Shown here: positions 17,166 to 25,948 of the stretch, one piece after another
Numbering within the stretch: position 1 is the stretch's first letter
Layout of the letters: every line of letters begins with the position of its first letter
Made by a program: the position numbers and the translations under genes
Source: Ardenticatenaceae bacterium
Lineage (GTDB): Bacteria > Chloroflexota > Anaerolineae > Promineifilales > Promineifilaceae
Direction of reading: 5' to 3'
Assembly (NCBI GenBank): GCA_020634245.1
Contig: JACKCC010000021.1
Location: forward strand, 59,983 to 123,982
DNA length: 64,000 nt
The notes under the pieces: model-generated
What the model saw: only the letters and a program-made list of their open reading frames with translations
What the model was told of the DNA's origin: nothing
The model's database searches: none

Positions 17166-18089
17166 ATGGAAACCCACGAGCTTATCGAAGCTTCGCTACA
17201 AACTGATCAAGGCCGTATCCGTGACCATAATGAAGATTTTGTGACTTTTTGGGAGCCACATGATAAAGCTTCAGAAGCACAAAACGGGTGGCTTTATATT
17301 GTTGCTGATGGCGTGGGTGGGGCTGATGCTGGTGAAGTTGCCAGTCAGTATGCTAGCGAGCGTGTGATTGAGCATTATCTCAATGATAATTTAGACCTGG
17401 GTTATGGTGAGCGTTTGTGGCGAGCGATGCAAGCTGCCAATACGGATTTACGCCAGATGGTGGCAGAACGCGGCGATGACAGCCGGATGGCAACGACGAT
17501 GGTTGCTCTTATTTTCCAGGGTTTGCAGGTTTTCATTGGTAATGTTGGAGATAGTCGGGGGTATCATTGGCGTAACGGCCGTATCCGGCAAATCACCAAA
17601 GACCAAAGCTTGGTTGCCAAATTGGTTGAAGAAGGTGCCATCACGGAAGAAGAAGCCTTCAACCATCCCCGCAAAAATGTCATTCTGTACAGCCTGGGCT
17701 CCGAAAAAGAACCTAAAATCGATATTTTTGAAGAAACAGCCGAACCAGGTGACATCTTCCTGCTGTGTTCCGACGGCTTGACCCGTCATGTACATGACGA
17801 AGAAATCCAGGAAGTATTGACCCATCAAGAACCACTTCGCGCCAGCCGCATTCTCATCGATCTGGCTAACGAACGCGGCGGTGAAGATAACATTAGCGTA
17901 GCAGTTTTACGTTACGATCATCAGGCATCTGTTAAACTACCCCCGTCACTGGTTGCTTTTTCTGAAAACGAAATTTTAACTGGAACATCCAAAAAAACGG
18001 CCCGGCGCCGGATGCTGTTTTACACGATCCTTCTTTCACTCGTGCAGACAATCCTCATCATCCTAATTTGGGCACTACTTCAGGCCTGA
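17166..18089 (+). CDS. PP2C-family serine/threonine phosphatase, membrane anchored
   Basis: A 307-residue PrpC/Stp-like phosphatase that would dephosphorylate proteins modified by Hanks-type kinases. Metal-binding motifs are all present: RDHNEDF, VADGVGGADAGEVAS, MATTMVAL, GNVGDSRGY, LLCSDGLTRHV and GGEDNISVAVL. The catalytic domain fills residues 1-245. A basic segment (KKTARRRM) and a single C-terminal membrane helix follow, an added anchor not found in the soluble form of the family. No Ser/Thr kinase gene lies in this window. RNase J follows 29 bases downstream. Confidence 0.93.
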   Translation: METHELIEASLQTDQGRIRDHNEDFVTFWEPHDKASEAQNGWLYIVADGVGGADAGEVASQYASERVIEHYLNDNLDLGYGERLWRAMQAANTDLRQMVAERGDDSRMATTMVALIFQGLQVFIGNVGDSRGYHWRNGRIRQITKDQSLVAKLVEEGAITEEEAFNHPRKNVILYSLGSEKEPKIDIFEETAEPGDIFLLCSDGLTRHVHDEEIQEVLTHQEPLRASRILIDLANERGGEDNISVAVLRYDHQASVKLPPSLVAFSENEILTGTSKKTARRRMLFYTILLSLVQTILIILIWALLQA

Positions 18090-18117
18090 TGGGGTTCCGG
18101 TACATTACGGAGGCAAC

Positions 18118-19752
18118 ATGAATAGCAAATTACGAATCACCCCCCTGGGTGGCTTGGGCGAGATCGGCAAAAACATGACCGTCTTTGAATACGAAGACGA
18201 AATTATCATCGTTGATGCCGGGGTGATGTTCCCTGAAAATGACATGTTGGGGATCGATCTAATCATTCCCGATTACAATTATTTGATGGACAAAACCGAT
18301 AAGGTAAAAGCCATCTTGATCACTCATGGTCATGAGGACCACATTGGGGCTTTGCCTCATTTGATGCGCCACATTGAAGCGCCCATTTATGCCACCCCTC
18401 TTACAGCCGGTTTGATTGATGTAAAAATGCGCCAGGCCAAACTGGCCAATGATGTCGAGTTAATCATTTTTGAGGCCGACGATGTACTGCAAATCGGTCA
18501 ATTCCAGGTGGAACCGTTCCATGTGGCCCACAGTATTCCCGATTGCGTAGGTTTTGGCATCACGACTCCGGTTGGACTGGTGGTGCATACCGGTGATTAC
18601 AAATTTGATCACACGCCGACCGATAATTGGCCGCCTGATTTTGCCAAGCTGGCTGAATTTTCAGAGCGTGGTGTGCTGTGTTTGCTGGCCGACAGTACCA
18701 ACGCCGACCGGCCTGGTTGGACGCCATCGGAAAAAGTGGTGGAAGAGGCGTTTGACAAGCTGTTTCGCGAGGCAAAGGGGCGGATCATTGTGGCTACGTT
18801 TGCCTCATTGATTTCGCGGATTCAACAGGTGGCGGATATGGCGCAGCGGTACGGCCGTAAACTGGCCATCACCGGTCGCTCTATGCGTGACAACACCAAA
18901 ATCGCCCGCAAACTGGGCTATCTGGACGTCCCCGACGACCTGCTGATCGACATTGGACAAATCGACAGTTACCCGGCACACGAAATTGCCATCATAGCTA
19001 CTGGTACTCAGGGTGAACCCTCGGCGGTGATGGGACGTTTAGCCCTGGGTCGCCACCGCAACCTGACCATCATGGAGGGCGACACTGTCGTCTTTTCGGC
19101 CTACGCTATCCCCGGCAACGAGGAGATGGTTTACCGGATTATCAACCGGCTTTTCCAGCGTGGCGCCAATGTATTGTATGAACGCATAGCCAAAGTCCAC
19201 GTCTCCGGCCATGCCAGCCAGGAAGAGATGAAGCTGCTCATTAACCTGGTACGGCCGAAATTCCTGATTCCCATTCACGGCGAACTGCGCCATTTGAAAC
19301 AGCACAAAGCCCTGGCCAAACAGTTAGGTATTCCGGCCGAAAACATTGCTGTTGTCGAAAACGGGACCCCGTTGGAACTGGATGAAAACGGTTTGACGAT
19401 TGGCGAACGGCTGCCCGGCGGTTACGTCTTTATTGATGGGGCCGGTGTCGGCGAAGTTGGCTGGTCGGTGGTGCGCGATCGAGATAAGCTGGCCCAAAAT
19501 GGTTTTTTTGTGGCATACGTCAATGCCCACAATGGCAACGTCATCGGCCAGCCAGATATTGTTACCCGCGGTATTATTGACATGCGGGAAGCGGAAGATT
19601 TACTGGAAGGAGCCAGGGAAACGATTGCCCGTGTCGTAAAAACATATGCCACCAGCAATAAGGCGTTGGACAAGCCTATCGAGGAAGCGCTGGAACGTTA
19701 TTTATATGCCGAAACGGGGAAACGGCCGTTTGTCCAGGTAATCGTTAAATAA
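18118..19752 (+). CDS. rnj: Ribonuclease J
   Basis: A 544-residue metallo-beta-lactamase/beta-CASP ribonuclease with 5'-3' exonuclease and endonuclease activity in mRNA decay and rRNA maturation. It shows the N-terminal LRITPLGGLGEIGKNM, the zinc ligands ITHGHEDHIGALPH, VHTGDYKFD, the beta-CASP segment TGRSMRDNTKIARKLGYL and the late HVSGHASQEEMK and IPIHGELRHL motifs. A short C-terminal domain ends the protein. ACGGAGGC precedes the ATG. It probably shares a transcript with the phosphatase upstream. Confidence 0.95.
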   Translation: MNSKLRITPLGGLGEIGKNMTVFEYEDEIIIVDAGVMFPENDMLGIDLIIPDYNYLMDKTDKVKAILITHGHEDHIGALPHLMRHIEAPIYATPLTAGLIDVKMRQAKLANDVELIIFEADDVLQIGQFQVEPFHVAHSIPDCVGFGITTPVGLVVHTGDYKFDHTPTDNWPPDFAKLAEFSERGVLCLLADSTNADRPGWTPSEKVVEEAFDKLFREAKGRIIVATFASLISRIQQVADMAQRYGRKLAITGRSMRDNTKIARKLGYLDVPDDLLIDIGQIDSYPAHEIAIIATGTQGEPSAVMGRLALGRHRNLTIMEGDTVVFSAYAIPGNEEMVYRIINRLFQRGANVLYERIAKVHVSGHASQEEMKLLINLVRPKFLIPIHGELRHLKQHKALAKQLGIPAENIAVVENGTPLELDENGLTIGERLPGGYVFIDGAGVGEVGWSVVRDRDKLAQNGFFVAYVNAHNGNVIGQPDIVTRGIIDMREAEDLLEGARETIARVVKTYATSNKALDKPIEEALERYLYAETGKRPFVQVIVK

Positions 19753-19803
19753 AGGTTGCGAAGTTGCAGAGTGGTAAAGTGGCAGAATTCACCTGACACA
19801 TCC

Positions 19804-21159
19804 TTACCCCTCTAACGCACTAAATACCGCCGGCAGAAGCTGCTTCTTGCGCGAGACGACTCCTTCTGCATGCAGCGTGCCATCATTTTGGTGCGGGTAA
19901 GGCAGCACTTCCAGCGCCGGAACCATCTTCGTCAGCAGCAGCCGGCTGGACCCCCGTACCACATCTGTCACCATCAGCATGGCAAAATCCAGTCCTTTGG
20001 AATCGGCCAGATCGGATAATGCTTTACGCAGCGACTCCAAATGTTCGGCCAACTGGTTGAAGCTGGTCACTTCCACCTGGGAAATGCCAAATTTCTGCTC
20101 GGTGGTTTCGTACAGCTTGAAATCGGTGCTGACAATTTCGGCCGGGTCGCGGGTGGCCAGTCCTGCCCCAGCAGCCAAAAGCTGTTCACCAAACGATTGG
20201 ATGGTCTCGCCGGCCAGCGGGCTGCCACCCATGAAGGCCCAGCGGCTCAATCGCGCAGCCGCCTGATGGTCGCGTTCGGTAGTGGTTGGCGACTTTAAAA
20301 TGAGCGTATCGGAGAGCAGCCCGGCCAGCAGCAGCCCGGCCAGCGGCGGCGGGGCGCTTAACCCGGCCTCTTGAATCCGTTCGGAGACCAGGGTGGAAGT
20401 GCTGCCGACCACGTCAACTGTGAAGCGAATGGGTATATGGGTGGATGGATTGCCCAGCCGGTGATGGTCGAGAATTTCGATTAAATCCGCTTCATCTAGA
20501 GCCGGGACAGCCTGGCGTGGTTCATTATGATCGACCAGTACAAACCGCAGGCGCGGTGGATGCAAAGCGTCTCGCTGGCGGCAGATGCCAACGTATGCGC
20601 CATGCTCGTTGACCACGATGAATTCGGTACGTTCGGCGTGCAGGATGCGGGGCAGGGAATCGCGGATGCGGCTGCTGGCCTGGAATTGGGGCACATTCCG
20701 ATCGCATGCTTCCTGGCACGGCCGATCCAGCAGTTCGGCGACGCGGGTTTCTTCCAGGCGGGGATGGGAACCGACCAGACGGCTGAGAAAATCGAAGAGG
20801 CTGAGGACGGTGACGAGGCCGTGGGGTGTGCCGTCGGGATTGAGGATGGGGGCGACCCCGCCGGTTTTGTTGGCAATGGCCCAGGCTTCGCGCAACGGCC
20901 GTTCCGGAGTCGTCGTGTCAAAGCGGTGGGCAATGGTTTCAAAACGGGGCGAGGCATCGGGCAAATAAACCGGCGCTTCCAGCCCCAGCCGGTTCAAGAC
21001 CCAACTGGTTTGCGGGTTCAAATGACCGGCCCGCGCGGCGATGACATTATCACTTAACTGGTCTTGAAGCAGCCAGGCATAGCCAGTTGCTGAGGCAATA
21101 GAATCGGTATCCGGGTTAACGTGCCCGATGACGTAGATTTGAGTGTTGGTTTTGCTCAT
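19804..21159 (-). CDS. Family II manganese-dependent inorganic pyrophosphatase with CBS domains
   Basis: Cytosolic enzyme hydrolysing pyrophosphate to two phosphates. The 451-residue protein has the DHH domain N-terminal motif YVIGHVNPDTDSIASA. Inserted CBS domains follow (the first around GGVAPILNPDGTPHGLVTVLS, the second around FIVVNEHGAYVGICRQRDAL). The catalytic LVDHNEPRQ and IEILDHHRLGNP motifs come next, with a C-terminal DHHA2 domain. The CBS insert is the adenine-nucleotide-regulated form of the family, so control by AMP/ADP/ATP is likely. I chose the ATG at 21159 (MSKTNTQIYV); an ATG at 21198 would add 13 residues. It is convergent with RNase J. Confidence 0.93.
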   Translation of the reverse strand: MSKTNTQIYVIGHVNPDTDSIASATGYAWLLQDQLSDNVIAARAGHLNPQTSWVLNRLGLEAPVYLPDASPRFETIAHRFDTTTPERPLREAWAIANKTGGVAPILNPDGTPHGLVTVLSLFDFLSRLVGSHPRLEETRVAELLDRPCQEACDRNVPQFQASSRIRDSLPRILHAERTEFIVVNEHGAYVGICRQRDALHPPRLRFVLVDHNEPRQAVPALDEADLIEILDHHRLGNPSTHIPIRFTVDVVGSTSTLVSERIQEAGLSAPPPLAGLLLAGLLSDTLILKSPTTTERDHQAAARLSRWAFMGGSPLAGETIQSFGEQLLAAGAGLATRDPAEIVSTDFKLYETTEQKFGISQVEVTSFNQLAEHLESLRKALSDLADSKGLDFAMLMVTDVVRGSSRLLLTKMVPALEVLPYPHQNDGTLHAEGVVSRKKQLLPAVFSALEG

Positions 21160-21194
21160 AAAACATCCGCTTTTTGAAATGAATCTCGGCTCAA

Positions 21195-21247
21195 TCATGC
21201 GTCATGCGTGATGCATCATCGGATGACACATGACAAAATGACTTATG
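21195..21247. repeat. Stutter hairpin built from ATGACGCATGACAAAATGACG words
   Basis: Repeats of TCATGCGTCATGCGTGATG are followed by GATGACACATGACAAAATGAC. Sister elements using the same words lie at 24173-24223, 26725-26779 and 30173-30239. It occupies part of the 340-base gap between the pyrophosphatase and the M16 peptidase. Confidence 0.6.
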
Positions 21248-21323
21248 ACCTGCCCTCATTGTACCCTTTCGGTACGCCTGATACCAAATGACAACAAGAA
21301 ATTGTTCATAGTAAATCGACAGC

Positions 21324-21380
21324 GCCAGGCACAGGCCAGAACGGCCTGGTTCGGGTGAGACCTGAAGCCCTGTGCCTGGC
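21324..21380. repeat. Inverted repeat GCCAGGCACAGG
   Basis: Perfect 12-base arms GCCAGGCACAGG (21324-21335) and CCTGTGCCTGGC (21369-21380), with a smaller GGCC-AGAAC-GGCC hairpin inside. The TGCCTGGCAC word is typical of dispersed intergenic repeats. The rest of the gap up to 21500 holds one ACGGCCGT and no gene. Confidence 0.65.
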
Positions 21381-21500
21381 ACTTGTCTGTACACAACAAG
21401 AAATGAGAAACGGCCGTAACCCGTTTCCCCAATCTCTGCTCCTAAGCTATAATGTCCTTCGCCTGAAATTCATATTTCACGCATCATGTTTAGGAGAATT

Positions 21501-22796
21501 ATGACCATACCTGTCACCAAAACTATCCTGGACAATGGTCTGACCGTTGTCCTCAAAGAAATGCACCATGCTCCCGTCGCCACCTTCATGGTCTGGTATC
21601 GCGTGGGCAGCCGCCAGGAAAAACCGGGCCAGACCGGCGTTTCTCATTGGGTGGAACATATGATGTTCAAAGGCACGCTGGCCTTCCCCAACGGCAGTCT
21701 GGATCGCCTCATCTCCCGCGAGGGCGGCCATCTTAACGCCTTTACCTGGCTCGATTTCACCGCTTATTACGAAACGCTGCCTTCCGGTCGGATTGATCTG
21801 GCATTGGACATCGAGGCCGATCGTATGGTTAACACATTGATGACCGAGGAGGAAGTGGAATCGGAGCGTACGGTCATCATTTCCGAACGGCAGATGTACG
21901 AGAACGAGCCACGCTTTTTGCTCAATGAAGAGTTAACGGCCGCTGCCTTTCGCGTCCATCCCTACCATCACGAGGTCATCGGCGATGAGGCCGATTTACG
22001 CAGCATGACCCGTGACGATTTGTACGGCTATTACCGGCGCTGCTACGTGCCCAACAACGCCATTGTTGTTGTCGTGGGCGATTTTGAGACGGCGGCGATG
22101 CTGGCCCAAATCGAGGCCAAATTTGGCGCGATTCCGGCTGGTACAGTGCCAGAACCGGTGACTCGGCAAGAACCACCGCAAAAAGGAGAGCGGCGGACGG
22201 TGGTTAACGGTCCTGGCGATACGGCCTACCTGACGATGGCTTTCCGCGCCCCGCAGGCATCGCATCCCGATTATTACCCGCTGACGCTGTTGAATGCGGC
22301 GTTTGCCGGTGGCAGCAGCCTGGGGATGTTTGACGGTGGCGGCACGAATAAAAGCTCGCGGTTGTACAAGGCGCTGGTGGACACCGATCTGGCGGCGGCG
22401 GCATATGGCGGCATGGGGCCGACCATTGACCCATTTTTGTATACGATTAACGCGGTGGTCAGGAACGGCCGTACCCTAGCCGAAGTCGAATCAGCTCTGG
22501 ATGCCGAACTGGAGCGGCTGGCGGCGGAACCCATCACTCAGGCCGAGTTGGACAAGGCCCTCAAACGGGCCAAAGCGCAGTTTGTTATGGCTGGCGAATC
22601 TATCACCGGACAAACGCAGCTCCTGGGCCTGGCCGAAGCGGTCGTCGGTGATTACCGTTGGTTTGAAACGGTGCTGGACAAGCTGAACGCGGTCACATTG
22701 GACGATATTGAGCGGGTACGGCGCGATTATTTGCCAAAGCGCAGCCGGACGGTGGGCTGGTATGAGCCGGAAGAGAAGGCTGAAGGCGGAAATTAG
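21501..22796 (+). CDS. M16B zinc peptidase, catalytic subunit
   Basis: A 431-residue pitrilysin-like metallopeptidase. The inverted zinc motif HxxEH is present as HWVEHMMF (about residue 51), with the distal Glu in the EEEVESERTVIISE region. The C-terminal M16 domain follows (GDTAYLTMAFRAPQASHPDYYPL). The start at 21501 follows TTTAGGAGAATT. The partner gene at 24249-25517 encodes a second M16 protein without a zinc site, and such active/inactive pairs form heterodimeric peptidases in other bacteria. No signal peptide is visible. Between the pair lie a small secreted protein and a methyltransferase. Confidence 0.93.
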   Translation: MTIPVTKTILDNGLTVVLKEMHHAPVATFMVWYRVGSRQEKPGQTGVSHWVEHMMFKGTLAFPNGSLDRLISREGGHLNAFTWLDFTAYYETLPSGRIDLALDIEADRMVNTLMTEEEVESERTVIISERQMYENEPRFLLNEELTAAAFRVHPYHHEVIGDEADLRSMTRDDLYGYYRRCYVPNNAIVVVVGDFETAAMLAQIEAKFGAIPAGTVPEPVTRQEPPQKGERRTVVNGPGDTAYLTMAFRAPQASHPDYYPLTLLNAAFAGGSSLGMFDGGGTNKSSRLYKALVDTDLAAAAYGGMGPTIDPFLYTINAVVRNGRTLAEVESALDAELERLAAEPITQAELDKALKRAKAQFVMAGESITGQTQLLGLAEAVVGDYRWFETVLDKLNAVTLDDIERVRRDYLPKRSRTVGWYEPEEKAEGGN

Positions 22797-22805
22797 AAGG
22801 CAGAA

Positions 22806-23351
22806 ATGAGATTGTTTGTTGGTTTGATGGTTAGCTTCATGGTTGGTTTGTGGGACTGTGTTGGTGTGGAACAGACGATGATCCTGTCACCAACGATTAC
22901 GGCCGTTGCCCCAGCCAACGAACCAACGAACCAACCAACCAACGAATCAACTGACCTGCCAGCCACCAGCACCCAACCACCAGCTACCAATCCCGCCAAC
23001 GCCGACGTCACCTATGTCCGCGCTGTGCAAACCGGCGATGGCATCTGGACTTTCCACGTCACTATTGAGCATCCCGACACCGGCTGGGACGATTACGCCG
23101 ATGGCTGGGACGTCGTCTTGCCTGATGGCAGCGTCGTTTTACCTAATCCCGATGATCCGTTTACCCGCCTGCTGCTCCATCCCCACGAAACCGAGCAGCC
23201 CTTCACCCGCAGCCAGAGCAATATCGCCATTCCGCTGGATATGACCCAAGTGACTGTCCGCGCTCATGACATGGTCGATGGTTTTGGCGGTCAAGAAGTA
23301 GTGGTGGATTTAACGGCCGTGTCCGGGCCAAATTTTGAAGCGGAAAAGTAA
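22806..23351 (+). CDS. Secreted protein with Thr/Pro/Asn linker, family unknown
   Basis: A 181-residue protein with a hydrophobic N-terminus (MRLFVGLMVSFMVGLWDCVG) that could be a signal peptide; its Cys is not in a canonical lipobox. A repetitive Asn/Pro/Thr linker (about residues 35-65) leads to a compact domain, VQTGDGIWTFHVTIEHPDTGWDDYADGWDVV and onward. The GDGxWTFxVTxEHPDTGWDDYADGWD segment looks like a conserved module of uncharacterised extracytoplasmic proteins, but I cannot give it a role. The DNA of the signal and linker region is built from GGTTGGTTTG and CCAACGAACC words resembling the intergenic stutter repeats. AAGG precedes the ATG. It directly follows the M16 catalytic subunit. 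Confidence 0.75.
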   Translation: MRLFVGLMVSFMVGLWDCVGVEQTMILSPTITAVAPANEPTNQPTNESTDLPATSTQPPATNPANADVTYVRAVQTGDGIWTFHVTIEHPDTGWDDYADGWDVVLPDGSVVLPNPDDPFTRLLLHPHETEQPFTRSQSNIAIPLDMTQVTVRAHDMVDGFGGQEVVVDLTAVSGPNFEAEK

Positions 23352-23405
23352 CAGGTTTGCGAGTTTGCAAGTGGCGAGTAACTTTCAGACTCGCTTACTT
23401 GCGGA
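23352..23405. repeat. Imperfect stutter hairpin GCAAGTGGCGAGT
   Basis: TTTGCGAGTTTGCAAGTGGCGAGT is followed by ACTCGCTTACTTGCGG, giving an imperfect stem between the secreted protein gene and the methyltransferase. Confidence 0.5.
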
Positions 23406-23419
23406 CACGCCCATTTCCC

Positions 23420-24133
23420 ATGACCGATTTCAAACGCATTTACGCCACCCAGGCCGCCGCGTACGAACAGATGGTGGCGCGGGAAGATTATGAAGGGAAT
23501 ATTTTACCGGCGCTGTGGGGGATACGGCCGTTCACCGACCAAACGGTCATCGACCTGGGTGCTGGTACCGGCCGCCTGACCTACCTTTTGGCTCCTCCCG
23601 TTCACCGCATCATCGCGCTGGACATCTCGTTTCATATGCTCGGTGTGGCCCGCGAACGGCTGGGCCTCGCAGATTTGAGAAGACCTGCGCGGTTTGTAGC
23701 GTTGGCTGCCGCCGACAACCGCTACCTGCCTATTGCCAGCCAGACGGCCGATATAGCCATCATTGGCTGGAGCCTGGGCCATTTTGTCGGCTGGTATGCC
23801 GATTGGCAGGCTCAAATCGGACAGGCATTGGCCGAAATGGGGCGTGTTCTGCGACCTAATGGCACGATCATCATTCTGGAAACGCTGGGAACCGGCCGAG
23901 AAACACCTCAGCCACCGCATGACGGCCTGGCCGCCTACTATAATTGGTTGGAAAACAAACACGGCTTCAATTCCACCTGGATTCGCACCGATTACTGTTT
24001 CGCCTCCGTAGACGAGGCCGACGCGTTGACCCGCTTCTTCTTTGGCAACGAACTGGCCGATCGCATCCGCCGCGACAACCTGACCATCTTGCCCGAATGC
24101 ACCGGCATCTGGTGGAAAGAAGTTGATGAATGA
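23420..24133 (+). CDS. SAM-dependent methyltransferase (class I)
   Basis: A 237-residue Rossmann-fold methyltransferase. Motif I is VIDLGAGTGRLTYLL (about residues 40-54), the acidic loop IIALDIS binds the SAM ribose, and motif IV-like IAIIGWSLGHF and motif V-like EMGRVLRPNGTIIILETLG follow, as in the UbiE/Methyltransf_11 group. The ATG at 23420 is chosen because the longer frame covers the intergenic hairpin. The ADLRRPARF stretch after motif II looks like a small insertion. Substrate unknown. It lies between the two M16 peptidase genes. Confidence 0.85.
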   Translation: MTDFKRIYATQAAAYEQMVAREDYEGNILPALWGIRPFTDQTVIDLGAGTGRLTYLLAPPVHRIIALDISFHMLGVARERLGLADLRRPARFVALAAADNRYLPIASQTADIAIIGWSLGHFVGWYADWQAQIGQALAEMGRVLRPNGTIIILETLGTGRETPQPPHDGLAAYYNWLENKHGFNSTWIRTDYCFASVDEADALTRFFFGNELADRIRRDNLTILPECTGIWWKEVDE

Positions 24134-24172
24134 TTGCTCTGGATAATTGGCCCTGGTTGAAGCGAATGGTAT

Positions 24173-24223
24173 CATTTCATGCGTTGTCATGTGATATGCC
24201 AATGACGCATGACAAAATGACGT
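24173..24223. repeat. Stutter hairpin, TGACGCATGACAAAATGACG family
   Basis: TCATTTCATGCGTTGTCATGTG pairs loosely with the following AATGACGCATGACAAAATGACG. Same word family as at 21195-21247; it lies immediately upstream of the second M16 gene. Confidence 0.6.
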
Positions 24224-24248
24224 AATCAAATCACGGAGATGAATATTC

Positions 24249-25517
24249 ATGCTTGACAGCCGTTATCCTGGGCCGGAAAGTATTCACCGGTATGAACTGC
24301 CTAATGGCATTATAGTGCTGGTTTACGAAAATTTTGCCAGTCAATCAGTCATTGTGGAAGGGTTGGTACGGGCTGGCGCGCTGGCGGAAGCGCCGGAGAT
24401 GGCCGGATTGGCCAGTTTTACGGCTTCTTTGCTGATGCGTGGTACGGAAAAGCGTTCCTTCGCCCAAATTTACGAGGATTTGGAAGCGGTAGGCGCGGAA
24501 TTGGGCTTTAGCGGTGGGCGGCACACGGCCGGATTTGCCGGGCAAAGCCTGGTGGAAGATTTGGATTTGGTGCTGGATTTGATCGCCCAATCGCTGTGCT
24601 ATCCAACGTTTCCGGTGGAGCAGGTGGAGCAGGTGCGCGGCCAGATTTTGACGGGGCTGGCGATGCGCGCCGACAGCACGCAGCGTATGGCCAGCCTGAA
24701 GTTTTATGAATTGTTGTACGCTGGTCATCCATACGGCCGTTCCAGCAGCGGTTACCCGGAAACCATTACCAGAATCAGTCGGGAGGATTTGGTTGGTTTT
24801 CACGGCCGTTTCTATGGCCCGCGTAACATGATCGTCACGATCGTGGGGGCGATTAAGGCGGAAGAGGCGGTGGAGAAGATAACGGCCGTCCTTGGCAACT
24901 GGGAAAATTCCAACCAGGAGGATTTACCCTTAGTTCCTCCAGCAGCCCGACCGGAACAAGAACAGCGCCTCCACCATGCTATACCCGACAAAAGCCAGAC
25001 CGACATCATCATGGGGCTGCCGGGGCCGCTCCGTTCCGCACCCGACTACCTGGATGTCAGCCTGATGAACACCATCCTGGGCGTTTTTGGCATGATGGGC
25101 CGCATTGGCCAATCGGTGCGCGAAGAGCAAGGGCTGGCCTATTACGCCTACAGCCGGTTGAACGGCGGGCTGGGGCCGTCGCCCTGGTTGGCCAGTGCCG
25201 GTGTGGCTCCTGACAAAGTCGAACAAGCCGTGGAAAGCATCCGGGCGGAAATCAATCGGATACAAACGGAACCGGTAGATGCCGAGGAACTGGCCGATTG
25301 CCAGGCTTACCGCACCGGTTCTTTGCCCGTTAGCCTGGAAACCAACAGCGGGCTGGCCAGCATCCTTACCGACATGGAATTGTACGATTTGGGTCTGGAT
25401 TATTTGCAGCGCTTTCCTGATTTGATTCGGGCGATTACCCCGGAGCGTATCCAGGCTGCGGCACAGAAGTATCTCAGTCTGACGCAGATGGCGATTGCCA
25501 TCGCCGGGCCGGCGTAG
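24249..25517 (+). CDS. M16B peptidase-like subunit lacking the zinc site
   Basis: A 422-residue M16-fold protein. Where the catalytic partner has HxxEH, this one reads EMAGLASFTASLLMRGTEKRS, so it cannot bind zinc there. The rest of the fold is kept: YGRSSSGYPETI, FYGPRNMIVTIVGAI and the C-terminal half with YYAYSRLNGGLGPSPW. It is very probably the non-catalytic, substrate-shaping subunit of a heterodimer with the product of 21501-22796. GGAGATG lies before the ATG. acpS follows 44 bases after its stop, beyond a hairpin. Confidence 0.9.
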   Translation: MLDSRYPGPESIHRYELPNGIIVLVYENFASQSVIVEGLVRAGALAEAPEMAGLASFTASLLMRGTEKRSFAQIYEDLEAVGAELGFSGGRHTAGFAGQSLVEDLDLVLDLIAQSLCYPTFPVEQVEQVRGQILTGLAMRADSTQRMASLKFYELLYAGHPYGRSSSGYPETITRISREDLVGFHGRFYGPRNMIVTIVGAIKAEEAVEKITAVLGNWENSNQEDLPLVPPAARPEQEQRLHHAIPDKSQTDIIMGLPGPLRSAPDYLDVSLMNTILGVFGMMGRIGQSVREEQGLAYYAYSRLNGGLGPSPWLASAGVAPDKVEQAVESIRAEINRIQTEPVDAEELADCQAYRTGSLPVSLETNSGLASILTDMELYDLGLDYLQRFPDLIRAITPERIQAAAQKYLSLTQMAIAIAGPA

Positions 25518-25521
25518 TAAG

Positions 25522-25548
25522 CCCGAAGGGTTTCTAAAACCCTTTGGG
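25522..25548 (+). terminator. Hairpin CCCGAAGGGTTT / AAACCCTTTGGG
   Basis: A 12-base stem (25522-25533 with 25537-25548) containing one G-U pair and a 3-base loop, between the M16 partner and acpS. It ends in TTTC, so it is a weak terminator or an internal operon hairpin. Confidence 0.5.
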
Positions 25549-25561
25549 TTTCAGGTGGAAA

Positions 25562-25939
25562 ATGCTTAGAACGGGCGTGGACATTGTTGAAATAGAGCGG
25601 GTTAAACGAGTGATGGCGCGCAGCAGCCAGCGGTTTCTGGATCGCATTTTCACGCCGCAGGAGCAGGCCTACTGCCAGGATCGCATCCCCAGTTTGGCCG
25701 GTCGTTTTGCTGTTAAAGAGGCGGTGGCCAAGGCGCTGGGAACAGGTATTGGCGAAATGACCTGGGTGGAAATTGAAGTTGTTTCTGATAAGATGGGCCG
25801 TCCGGAACTAGTTTTGCATGGTGCGGCCCAACAATTGGCCGATAAGCTGGGTTTGGTAGAGTGGTCGATTAGTCTGTCGCATACGGAAACTTATGCGGTT
25901 GGTTTTGCGGTGGCTGCTGGAAGATTGCTGCCTGAATGA
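25562..25939 (+). CDS. acpS: Holo-[acyl-carrier-protein] synthase
   Basis: A 125-residue AcpS that transfers 4'-phosphopantetheine from CoA to the serine of acyl carrier protein. Signature regions are TGVDIVEIERV (metal-binding Asp), FTPQEQAYC, GRFAVKEAVAKALGTG with the catalytic Glu/Lys, and ISLSHTETYAVGFAV. AGGTGGAA precedes the ATG at 25562. It sits upstream of an alpha/beta hydrolase with a nine-base gap. Confidence 0.95.
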   Translation: MLRTGVDIVEIERVKRVMARSSQRFLDRIFTPQEQAYCQDRIPSLAGRFAVKEAVAKALGTGIGEMTWVEIEVVSDKMGRPELVLHGAAQQLADKLGLVEWSISLSHTETYAVGFAVAAGRLLPE

Positions 25940-25948
25940 GAGGGAATT

